Part shown: positions 1-9,052 of the stretch, in pieces | Numbering within the stretch: position 1 is the first letter of the stretch | How the letters are laid out: the number at the start of each line of letters is the position of its first letter | Made by a program: the position numbers and the translations under genes | The notes under the pieces: model-generated | Told to the model about the DNA's origin: nothing | The model's input: only the letters and a program-made list of their open reading frames with translations | The model's database searches: none | NCBI GenBank assembly: GCA_001579985.1 | Contig: LRSR01011840.1 | Span: forward strand, 1-25,999 | Length of the DNA stretch: 25,999 bases | DNA from: Hypsibius dujardini | Taxonomy: Eukaryota > Tardigrada > Eutardigrada > Parachela > Hypsibiidae | Direction: 5' to 3'

Positions 1-58
1 TGACTGTACATTACTGTGTGGCTTCACTGGACACCGTTGACTGTTGACTTCTTCCCAG

Positions 59-3000
59 GGTTTGACGGATGAGATGCGAGCCAACTTTCGTCTCATGAAA
101 ACAATGGTTAGTATGTTTCTTTTTTGTGTGGTTTTTGTCGGCAATTCCGGAATGCTGATATCTTACATACCCCCATCCTTTCGTGCTCTGATAATAGGCT
201 GAGCACACGCTGCAGCCGCCGGAAAACCGCAGAGTCAAAACGGAGGATTTCATGGCGAAATTGTTGAGGTAGGTACTGTGGGGCTGTTGATTGCACACTC
301 TGGTTCCCTGACAAGGTGTCGGAACGATAGCCGGCCCCTCCCCCTCCCCCTCCCGCCCATCTGCCTGAATTTGTTTTTTCACAGATAGTGAACTAAATAT
401 GCACATTTTAGAAATACATTTGGTCTGCCCTCGAGCCCTCGAACCCTCGAGCCCGCGAGCCCTCGAACCCTCGAGCCCTCGAGCTAATCTAGCTATAAAT
501 GAGACTAGATCAAGCAATCAACCACTGAAATCAATGGTTAAGCGGTTGGTGCAATAAAGAAATTTTGTTTTCTCGCTAAGACCAAGGCTCGAGGGCAGCC
601 AAAATATAGTTCTAAAATGTGCATATTTGGTTCGCTATCTGCGGGAAAAAAATCAGGCAGATTGGCATGTCCGACCCCTTGTGAGTTTGTTGTCAACAAG
701 AGCGATGTCTGTGGAATTTCAGCCACCCTGACGTCGAGAAGTTCACCGACAGCTGGCAGCTGGGATTCGCCAACGACCTAATGACGGTGAATGCTCGACA
801 GATGCAGCCGGTGGCTCTGCAGCAGGGATACAAGAAGGTAATTGATGGAAGTTCGCACTGCCATTGTCATTTGCTGAGATCTTATCGTCAAAATCACTTC
901 GAATCAGGGCACATCAAATCGGGTTTGGTCGTGATTGAATGTCCGTTGCGTTGGATTTCAAAGACTGCTAACCGAATGTGTCACAACGGTTGACGAGTTT
1001 CGTTTGAGAATTGTTCTTGCTGATGCCTCAGTGCGCGTGTGCTGTGTGCGCACAGCACACGCGCACAGCAAATGTTTTAGTATGTGCCATTGTTAACTGT
1101 TTTTTTCTTGTATTTCTCACCGTGTGCTCCAGTTCTCCTACCAACTGCCACGGGTAAGTGCCGAGGGTTGATCGGATCTTGTGTCTGTTCTTGCTTGTTG
1201 TATTCTGATACTAAGCACCGGTTGTATCCTTTTGCTTAGGCTGATTGGGTGAGTTCGTCGTGTGAAGCGACGCCGAGGAAGTGCATCGGGCGACGGTCAA
1301 GTTGAGTGTCTGCCTCTTTCTCTCACAGGGGATGGACCTGCGTAGTGGCAAGTTTCACGTTGAATTCAGGGTACGTATTACTACATGGGAGTCCTCATCA
1401 ACTCCAGAATCCTCCGTGGAAGTCCGTCATGGATAATGACTTGATCATTTTTTGCCATCGTTATCGATGCAGAATCCTCAGGGGATCTTCTTCGCATATC
1501 CCGCGGATGCTGGCCGCCTGGCCTACCAGTTTCTGGAGGAGATGAAGCTGGTGGGACGTGAGTGTGTTGACCATTTATACACACCTGGCCACAATCTTGG
1601 CTGGCACACTTTAAGCCCAAACGGATGGTCCGAGTTCGAGCCGAATTAAAGTTACCGCGCGCACGCGCTCTTAACCACAGCTGACCATGCAGCCTTTACT
1701 TAATTGATCGATTGATTGAACTTGTTTATTTTGGCGGAATTTAGAGCAGCTTACTCAATCTCATTTTTCCGCTGGGCCGGGCATTAAATCAAAAGATTCA
1801 AGTTCTAGCCCAGAGTGGCTCAAACTCAGACCACCCTGATGGCTCGAACACAGACTACCCTGATGGCTCGAACTCAGACCGCCCTGATGGCTCAAACACA
1901 GACCACCCTGATGGCTCGAACTCAGACCACCCTCATGGCTCGAACTCAGACCACCCTGATGGCTCGAACTCAGACCACCGTGATGGCTCGAACTCTGCCA
2001 CCCAAAATTGTGGCCATGTGTGTACACGTGGCGAAAACTTTGCGCTAACCGAGTTAAGCCATTACACTCGATTCACGTGTGGATCGTACACAGCCCCCGA
2101 GTTGAAGGGCTTGATTCGGTCAGCGCAAGGCTTTTGCCACGTGTGTAAGCGGCTTACCGAAGGGAGTCGCGATCCAACGTTTGTTGCAGGACCGATGGGT
2201 TGGAATCCTCCCGAAACCGAACGGTAGACCGGTCTTATTGCCGCTTCAAGTCTGTCCACGTTAGAAATTGGCATTCCCCTTACATGTGATTCATTTCAGA
2301 TACGAATATGACAACGACCGCAATATTGTCAGTGAGATACGGTGCGTGACCTTCTCAATTCTTGCATGGCTTTCGCAGCGTATGACACTTGATATTTTCC
2401 CGACCTGAAACTAATCGAACTGAAACTAACTAAAATCTCTCTGCGGTTGACGAATGGTTGAGCTGTTATATCCTTCGTGGAAAGAGGTCCGACTTTGACG
2501 CTTTGGTTGCAGGAAAAGATGCCATGAGCGGATCAGCCTGGGAAGTGAATGTTAAATTGAGCCCCTTTTATTCAACCGATGTGCCGCGATATGCCTCGTA
2601 CAACTTGCGGTTGCGTTGTTTGTTTAGGTGATTGTGATGCTTCAAACCAAGCATAAGGGTCGGTACGACGAGATCAAGTATCTGCTGTGCAAGGAACTCC
2701 CCGGTGAGACACGGAGAGCATCCATGCTTCGTTGCCGTTGTGTGAATGTCAATGTGTGAGTTACAATTACCTGCTCTGCTCCCAGTGCTGTCCCAGTGTG
2801 TGGTGCGGAAGACACTGGAGAATCAGAAGAACCTCAAGACGGTGGCGACGAAGATCGCCATGCAGATCGGCTGCAAACTGTAGGTTGCTCCTTGGCAGCC
2901 TGGATGACGGGAGATTCGTTTGGTGACAGTGTTGGTGAATGTCTTGCTTTGCAGCGGTGGCGCACCTTGGGCTCTGGATGTTTCGCGCTTCAACCAGGTA

Positions 3001-3585
3001 GGAAGGTCCTTTCACTGTGGTCTTAATTTAAGTCGAAATCTATCGTGGACTCACACGGCAGACAGGCCGGGTATCTCATTATCTGGGAAGCAGACAGGTT
3101 GGTAGACATGCAGACAGGCAGAGGCAAAACAGGCAGGTATGCAGGAGGACTGACAGACAGACAGACAGACAGACAGACAGATGTAGACAAAAAGAAAGAA
3201 AGACAGCGTGGGGGGGGGGGATTGATTTGCATTCTGTTTGTAAAAAAAGTAAGCGCCTTTTCTGCAGCGCGCGAATATTATGTTTTTGGGCGTGGACACC
3301 TTCCACGACAGCGGTGCGAAGGGCGGCACTCGGGCTGCCGTCGCGGTGGTGGGGACGATGGACACGGCCAGCACGATGTATGTCAGCCGGGCCTTCTTCC
3401 AAAATGCGCGCCAGGAGATTGGCGATCAGCTGGCTAATTGCGTTGGTTGTACGTGTACCGGCTTCTCAGACGGGAAGATTTCCGCTTTGATGAACTCAGT
3501 CTCTTTCTTAGATATGCTTGAGGAGTACAAGGCAACCAGCAAAGAAAAGGTATTGCTCACAAGCCCGGCCACCACACTGACAGTC

Positions 3586-3616
<31 letters not shown>

Positions 3617-5877
3617 TAGATAGATAGATAGACAGCCTGCCAGCGTAATGAAGAATCGGGAAGGACAGACAGGCAGAAAATCGGGTGAACAATTACTTTA
3701 CCATAGTGATCGTCGAAGTAGCGGCTCAAATTGACCTAATTTGTGTGTTCATGTTTAAGCGCTATCCGGATACAGTGATTTTCTACCGTGACGGTGAGTC
3801 CTCTTGGTTTAACACATCATTGATTATTATAAACCGTATACCTCGATGGTGGTTGTAGGTGTCGGTGCGGGTCAGTTGAAGGCCGTCTGCGACAACGAGG
3901 TCTGCGCGATCGAACAAGCGATCAAGGCCAAGTCAGCGACGTGAGTGTCTAAGCTGTCTGCTGAAGGTTGTTGCGTTACTTTGTCGCGGTTGACGCCTCT
4001 TCGTTGCAGGACCCTTATGGCTTTCGTCGTCGTCACCAAGCGGCACAATACCCGGTAATGGGAGGAAGTTGCTTGCCGCTACCTGGTCTTCCAGTCCCCA
4101 CTGCTACCGGAGTGTTGTTTTATGCGTTCTTATTTTCGCGCAACAGGTTCATGGTGGAATCCGGGAAAGAAATGCAAAACCCTAATCCGGGAGTAGTTGT
4201 TGACGAAGGTGTCACCAAGCCCAATCGGTAATCTTCTGCTTTCGTTGGACAGCGATTTTCATGCCGACGAATTTTTGTCTTACAGAATGGACTTCTACAT
4301 CGTCGCCCAGTCTGTTCGTCAGGTAATAGTAAGGTCTCACGTCTGATGCGAGCTTTCGTTCTTATCTGACTGCCTAATTGTTTTGCATTCTGCCTTAGTA
4401 TTGTGTGTACTTTTGCAACGCGCTATTTGTCAGAATGTCTGTCTGTCTGTCTGTCTGTCGGCCCGTCTGTTTGTCTGTCTGTCAGCCTGTCTGCTTGTCT
4501 GTCTGTCGGCCTGTCTGTCTGTCTGTCTGTCTATCTGTCTGTCTATTTGTCTGTCTGGCTGTCTATCTGTCTGTCTATCTGACTGTCTGTTTGTTTGTCT
4601 GTCTGGCTGTCTGCCGGTTTGTTTGTCTCTTTTTCTGTGCCTCTTGTCTGTCTACATGTACATGCGCGATAATAACTGAATCCACTTGCGTGCGGAAAAC
4701 GAAAGTAGGATCTGCCTGAGAGGTGGTAGGAACCGCACGTGCGGGGGTTAAGGTTTTATTTTTCCTTGATAGCATAAAATAGCGGAAGTGACCTTTCCCA
4801 TGTTTGTGTACAAACGCACGGCGCCTGTGCGCCCTATCAAACGCATATTTTAAGGGGAAATGATAGAAAATGATAAAAAAGAAAGGGTTGTTAACGTTGT
4901 AAAATATAATAAATATAAATGTATAAACAAGAAAACAGGCGAGGGTGGGTGGCTAAGTTTTTTCAGAGAATTATCGGCTGCAATGAAGGAAGAAAGGAGT
5001 CAACTAAATGTTGAGAAGACGCGTAGTTTTATCGGCTGCCGGATTCCGCTTCAAGGAGATTAGTTCTGACGAATACGAGGAAGATAAGGTGACCACACAG
5101 AGGACGGCAAAGCCTCGGGCGTGGCTTTCATATTATACACAAATTACTTGAAAAAGTAATCCTTTTCATTAATTCCATTAAACTGTCTGTCTGTCTGTCT
5201 GTCTGTCTGTCTGACCATCTATCTATTTGTGTGTCTAGCAATCGATTTGTGAGTCTGGCCAGCCGACATTCGGTCGGTCCGTCAGTCGGTTGGTCGGTCG
5301 GTCGGTTGGTCCGTCAGTCGGTCGGTTGGTCAGTCGGTCGGTCGGTTGGTCCGTCAGTCGGTCAGTCTGTCCGTCAGTCGGTCGGTCGGTTGGTCCGTCA
5401 GTCGGTCGGTCGGTCCGTGTTCTCGCATTTGTGCCGGTCTATTATTGTGCTTGGTTTCTTTTTTGCGGCTGCCAGTGTGCGCACTTATCTGTTCATGTAT
5501 GTACCTCTGCACCGTTGTACAAAGTGGGAAGATATTCGTTTGAGTCTGGAATGCTTTTCCTTCCTGTGCAGGGAACGGTGTCGCCCACGTATTACAACGT
5601 CATTTACGACTCCACCTTGCTGACGGTGGACCAGATTCAGCAGTTGACCTATGCACAGTGTTGCATGTATTTCAACTGGACAGGTGAGAAATCTGGAGGT
5701 TGCGGGTGTGTTGGGGCATTGGGAGGTGGCGACGTAATTCATGGTGCTGACTTGATTGCAGGACCGGTGAAGGTGCCCGCTCCCTGCCAGTACGCCCACA
5801 AGTTGGCCTTCCTGATTGGGCAGAGCATCCATGACTCTCCGTCCGAGGAGATGTCCAACTTCCTGTACTACTTGTAA
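59..5877 (+). CDS. piwi: Piwi-clade Argonaute, 3' part (linker 2, MID and PIWI domains)
   Basis: Piwi proteins bind piRNAs and silence transposons, chiefly in the germ line. Exons read: 59-106, 198-268, 723-837, 1133-1153, 1240-1248, 1329-1370, 1473-1557, 2190-2223, 2300-2341, 2513-2543, 2628-2703, 2786-2879, 2955-2997, 3268-3549, 3760-3793, 3859-3940, 4010-4054, 4147-4227, 4286-4322, 5572-5683, 5762-5877. Phases agree at every junction except 2543/2628, which is off by one base. The first exon reads [16 protein letters not shown] (linker 2). The MID 5'-phosphate pocket is recognisable ([16 protein letters not shown]). In the PIWI domain the first Asp is in LGVD (3295-3297), the glutamate finger in RQEIGDQL (3415-3417) and the second Asp in FYRDG (3790-3792). 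The fourth tetrad position, normally His in SPTHYNV, is Tyr (5590-5592). The C-terminus ends YYL as in Piwi, not Ago. The PAZ and N domains lie upstream of the window. Family assignment is firm; slicer activity is doubtful. Confidence 0.93.
311..682. mobile_element. Foldback (inverted-repeat) element in a Piwi intron
   Basis: Positions 361-435 and 588-660 are imperfect inverted copies of each other, sharing blocks such as AAATATGCACATTTTAGAA and CTGCCCTCGAG. A shorter outer match (311-323 against 670-682, ACAAGG.GTCGGA) extends the arms. The left arm carries an extra C-rich (CCCTCC)n insertion at about 334-355. The loop holds a (CCCTCGAGC)-type minisatellite at 427-484. The whole unit sits inside the intron between exons 198-268 and 723-837. 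No reading frame of interest is present, so it looks like a non-autonomous foldback transposon. Confidence 0.65.
427..484. repeat. 9-bp minisatellite (CCCTCGAGC/CCCTCGAAC)
   Basis: Six or so imperfect 9-base units form the loop side of the left arm of the foldback element at 311-682. A single matching unit is present in the right arm near 587. Confidence 0.7.
1031..1066. repeat. Perfect 16-bp hairpin in a Piwi intron
   Basis: GTGCGCGTGTGCTGTG (1031-1046) is followed after a 4-base spacer by its exact reverse complement (1051-1066). The tract is alternating purine-pyrimidine rich. It lies about 65 bases upstream of the acceptor of exon 1133-1153. It could be a cruciform or Z-DNA-prone simple sequence; no function is evident. 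Confidence 0.7.
1578..2024. mobile_element. TIR element A, copy 1 (447 bp, internal 24-bp minisatellite)
   Basis: The ends are inverted repeats of about 30 bases: the left end starts TACACACCTGGCCACAATCT and the right end is the reverse complement of TACACACATGGCCACAATTT. TA is present at both ends, consistent with a TA target duplication. The right third is a 24-bp minisatellite. A second, right-truncated copy is at 15836-16113. The element lies in the Piwi intron between exons 1473-1557 and 2190-2223. No transposase is encoded, so it is non-autonomous. Confidence 0.72.
1812..1996. repeat. 24-bp minisatellite inside element A
   Basis: About 7.5 units of CTGATGGCTCGAACTCAGACCACC with a few substitutions. 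It has no stop codons in two frames only because the unit length is a multiple of three. The truncated copy of the element at 15836-16113 has only about 1.5 units, so copy number varies between insertions. Confidence 0.85.
2023..2147. mobile_element. MITE B, copy 1 (125 bp)
   Basis: Inverted arms of about 38 bases: TACACGTGGCGAAAACTTTG at the left and the reverse complement of TACACACGTGGCAAAAGCCT at the right, both followed by GCGCT.ACCGA.T.AAG. TA flanks both ends. It shares its left TA (2023-2024) with the right end of element A copy 1. A second copy of identical length is at 7289-7413. Confidence 0.78.
3152..3181. repeat. (ACAG)n tract in a Piwi intron
   Basis: Perfect GACA/ACAG tetranucleotide tract in the intron before exon 3268-3549, embedded in a longer degenerate GACAGGCAG region (about 3060-3185). 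A run of nine or more G follows at about 3211. Confidence 0.85.
3585..3635. repeat. (ACAG)n/(ATAG)n tract in a Piwi intron
   Basis: A run of ACAG units passes into GATA units in the intron downstream of exon 3268-3549. Confidence 0.85.
4433..4660. repeat. Degenerate (CTGT)n tract
   Basis: About 57 tetranucleotide units of CTGT with TTGT, CGGC and ATCT variants. Translations look like long Cys/Leu/Ser/Val proteins but are artefacts of the repeat. Confidence 0.9.
5183..5420. repeat. (CTGT)n followed by GTCGG/GTCCGTCAGTCG minisatellite
   Basis: Seven CTGT units (5183-5212), then after a 50-base spacer a higher-order array built from GTCGGTCG, GTTGGTCC and GTCAGTCG blocks (5271-5420). It lies inside the last long Piwi intron. 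Confidence 0.85.
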
Positions 5878-5902
5878 TCGCCAACCGCCGAGCTCCCACA
5901 TG

Positions 5903-6003
5903 TGTGGGTGGGTGTCTGGTTGGGTGGAAGGGTGTCTGGATGGGTGTCTGGTTGGGTGGAAGGGTGTCTGGTTGGGTATCTGGGTGGGTGGGTGGAAGGG
6001 TGC
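5903..6003. repeat. GGGTGTCTGGTTGGGTGGAA-type minisatellite in Piwi 3' UTR
   Basis: Four or five imperfect copies of a TGGGTGGAAGGGTGTCTGGT-like unit immediately after the Piwi stop codon, inside the presumed 3' UTR. Confidence 0.75.
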
Positions 6004-6315
6004 CTGAGGCGACGGTGAGACAGTTTGGCCGTCACGTGCATCCTTTTTGTACCCTGCATCACTTGCCCATTCCGTGGAGTTGTCTTTGGTTACGGTTGTT
6101 GTTCTTTTGATTTGTACTTGAACCCTTGTGTGTAATGGGTTAAGTGTCGCGGCTGACAGTCCGCTGTGTGTTTTATGTTTTGTCCCCGCCGTTTTTGGTG
6201 TTATCTCTCCCTTTGCGAATCTAGGGTGGTTGTTTAATGTAGAATGTGGATCTTTTACTGGTGGTGGTTAGTGTGTCCCTCACTTGAGGGTGGTTGTTGT
6301 TTTGTCGTACAGTGT

Positions 6316-6321
6316 AATAAA
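6316..6321 (+). promoter_or_regulatory. Poly(A) signal AATAAA of the Piwi gene
   Basis: An AATAAA hexamer lies about 440 bases after the Piwi stop codon, followed by a GT/T-containing stretch. It is the first canonical signal on this strand downstream of the gene, so it is the likely 3' end. Assignment is by position only. Confidence 0.6.
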
Positions 6322-6602
6322 GTCTGTTAGGAGCGATACATAACCTTCACTCGTATCCGCTAGTCCGTGTGTATTTTGATTACTGATCTGCTTAAGATCC
6401 TGTAGTTAAGAATCTGTAAGATCAGCTGGTGATTCAATGTTTTGGAATGGTTGGTCGCCAAACACACAAATCAAGCGCCATACGTTAACGCTAACCATAA
6501 TTTAAAGTTAAAGATATGACTTAAGTTATCGATTGGCTCCGAACAGACTCTAATGTGTATTTACATATAAAGTTAAGGTTGCAGAAGGCCAGTTGTTAGA
6601 CA

Positions 6603-6930
6603 CAGACAGGCATGAAGGGCGACAGTCGATATACAGGCAGGCAGACAGACATGCAGACAGATTGAATAGCACACAGACAGCCAGACACATAAGAACGCAG
6701 ACAGGCATGAAGGGAGACAGTCGATATACAGGCAGGCAGACAGACATGCAGACAGATTGAAAAGCACACAGACAGCCAGACACATAAGAACGCAGACAGG
6801 CATGAAGGGAGACAGTCGATATACAGGCAGGTAGGTAGACATGCAGACAGACGGAAAAGCACACAGACAGCCAGACACATAAGAACACACACAGGCATAC
6901 AGACTGACGAGACAGCTAGTCAGACATACT
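6603..6930. repeat. 95-bp tandem repeat (about 3.3 copies)
   Basis: The block beginning CAGACAGGCATGAAGGG starts at 6603, 6698 and 6793, an exact 95-base spacing, with a partial fourth copy from about 6888. Each unit is itself built largely of GACA/GCAG words plus the unique segment AGTCGATATACAGGCAGG. Confidence 0.88.
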
Positions 6931-7288
6931 TTCACTAGTTTTGGCAACAACTTAAGGCTCTGATATAGTCTGGATTTTGTGCGTGAGATCGTGTGACGTG
7001 ACGTTAAAGTGACGCGATTGCGCGTTGAGATCTAGCCCCGATCGCTTTCGATGCGATCCGTCCTGCGTCTCACTCACATCAGTAATAACCGGGGAACTTT
7101 TATTATAAACACCTAAACAGGTCGATGTCACCAAGCGACCGTTTCGAAGTCTGTCTTTCACCTTCGAAGAATGGCACGCCAGATGTTGTGACACACACAC
7201 AATCGTATCCATGCGGTAGATGGCGTTTCGCACCTCGCAAAGGGAACGACCTGTGCGGTGGGAGTTTGACAAAAGTGTTGACAGTGCA

Positions 7289-7413
7289 TACACACCTAGC
7301 AAAAACCTTGCGCTAACCGAGTTAAGCCATCACTCTCGTTGCATGGCTGTTGCACACAACTGTTGAGTTAAAGTGCTTAATTCGGTTAGCGCAAGGGTTT
7401 TGTCACGTGTGTA
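7289..7413. mobile_element. MITE B, copy 2 (125 bp)
   Basis: Same family and same length as 2023-2147. The left arm reads TACACACCTAGCAAAAACCT and the right arm is the reverse complement of TACACACGTGACAAAACCCT. Both continue into TTGCGCTAACCGA.TTAAG. TA is found at each end. It lies in the convergent spacer, so the family inserts both in introns and between genes. Confidence 0.8.
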
Positions 7414-7739
7414 TGACTCACACGAATAATGCGAGGAGTAATTATCTGGTGTCCGCCCATTCAGCGCATGAAATGTGATTGACTCTTCATCTCTTGGAGA
7501 TTTGCTTTCCAAGACTTCCACCATACCCTATACACGCGATTCCTCAGTTGGGCACCCCAAGCATGGAGCAGCTAGCATTGAAATCAGCAAAGAGAAGCAA
7601 GTGAGACGAGAGCGTTAGTGTTCCACCAGGTGAGACATAAATGTACATCTTGAAAACAGTCGAGTCACACGTCAATCTCAAGTCACACATCAATCTCAAG
7701 TAAGTCCAAAAAGCAAAGAAAAACATTATACACTGACGG

Positions 7740-8985
7740 TTATCTGTTGTCTCGTGACTTTGGTGGTCGTGTAAGGACCGGCGAGTCCGCGCACCCTGCT
7801 CCCCTTCCAGTCGTGACCTTCCTCGGACTGAGAACCTTCAACACCGGGGTGTAGGTGTTGCGTAAATGATCCACGGCCTTAAAATTCACAACTGGTTTCG
7901 GCACATCCTTCCGCGAGCCTTTCAGAGACCTCGCTGACGGCGTACTCGTCGCGGTCGATTGAAACTGCTCTACGTCATGGCGATCCTTCGACTCCCGATC
8001 CCGCTGCGTCAAGCTCTTCCTCTTCCCCAGGTGATTCTGGCATTTTCTCGCCAGCAGCGAGTCGTTCGACGGTTGCTCCTCATCCTCCGGCTCCGAGGCC
8101 GCGACACTCGGACAATCTAGGAGTTTACTGCGCCGCTTCTCTAGCAGAGCAAACCAGGAGTCGGTTTCGAGGCTTTCTTTGCCGGTCGGACAGGCACGGG
8201 AGTCTTCCCCTTCGATGTCGCTGAGATCGGCCGGAGTACCGAAGCTTTGGTTCTCGCTGTCGGAGACGGATTTCGGTTGCGGTTGTTGCTGTTGGAGTAG
8301 GGCGGGACTGGACGCGGTCATGCTCTGCCGAGGTACGCTGAGGGTACTGTCGATCTCGTCGAAGAAGGTGTGTTGGTCTTTCCGCAGCACGAGCGCCTGA
8401 CGGTCCATCAAGGCATGAAGATGTGCGACTTCCGCTTTCAGTTGGTCGTTCTCGGTGAGGACGCTTTCGCACTGTGAAACATCCGTCTGGAGCTTTGATA
8501 CGGACTTTTTAAGAGATTTCACGCGTTTGGCGAGGCGTGCTTTTTCGGACTCGGCAGTCTTTGCTAGGGTTTCTTGTGTCTGTACCATTGTTGAGAGTTC
8601 GTTTTTGCGATCACGTAGTTCGATCAGTTCGTTGGATTGCTTCTCGGACAGCTGCCGGAGACGTTCGTTCTCATACTTAATCTCTTTTCGGACTTTCAGC
8701 TTATTGGCCAGTCGTTGAACTTCCCCTTGGAGGGCTGCCTTCTCGCTGACGATCTTTTTGCAGTCGGCGGTGAGGGTTTCGGTGACATTTTCTCTTTCTT
8801 TTTGAAGGTCTTCTCGCTCCCTCTCAAGAACTTCCACTTTCTTTGCCACGCGTTGCTCGTGGTTGTCCGACTCAGACTTGGCGGCACTGAGAGTGGATTT
8901 CAAATCCACGACGTCCTAAAAATATCGACAAACTGTATCTATATTTGCTTGTTTGTCTGACTCTGTTTCAGTCTCTAACTGAAAC

Positions 8986-9052
<67 letters not shown>

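Larger units (their letters stand above)
4323..5571 (+). other. Longest visible Piwi intron (1249 bp), repeat-filled
   Basis: This intron separates the exon ending AQSVRQ from the exon carrying the SPTYYNV tetrad segment. It contains a degenerate CTGT tract (4433-4660), an A-rich stretch (about 4855-4935), a short CTGT tract (5183-5212) and a GTCGGTCG/GTCCGTCAGTCG minisatellite (5271-5420). I see no supported coding segment in it. Confidence 0.8.
5878..7739. other. Convergent intergenic spacer between Piwi and the coiled-coil gene
   Basis: The 3' ends of the Piwi gene (+) and the coiled-coil gene (-) face each other here. It holds a GGGTG-rich minisatellite (5903-6003), the Piwi poly(A) signal, a 95-bp tandem repeat (6603-6930) and MITE B copy 2 (7289-7413). 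A minus-strand AATAAA lies at 7099-7104, but it is about 640 bases from the coiled-coil stop, so its use is uncertain. No supported coding region was found. Confidence 0.75.

Noticed and set aside
1812-1996. CRISPR-like direct repeats
   Set aside because: The 24-bp units are contiguous with no unique spacers and lie inside a eukaryotic TIR element.
4383-4719. Long Cys/Leu/Val/Ser open frames
   Set aside because: They are translations of the CTGT tract in several frames at once. The same happens at 6550-6950 and 12589-13127.
4860-5063. 67-residue open frame in the long Piwi intron
   Set aside because: No family resemblance, no splice sites that keep Piwi phase, and no place for extra residues between AQSVRQ and GTVSPT.
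8125-8472. Alternative minus-strand frame over the coiled-coil exon
   Set aside because: Arg/Pro-rich, lacks heptads, and cannot be joined to exon 1, whereas the other frame continues the coiled coil.
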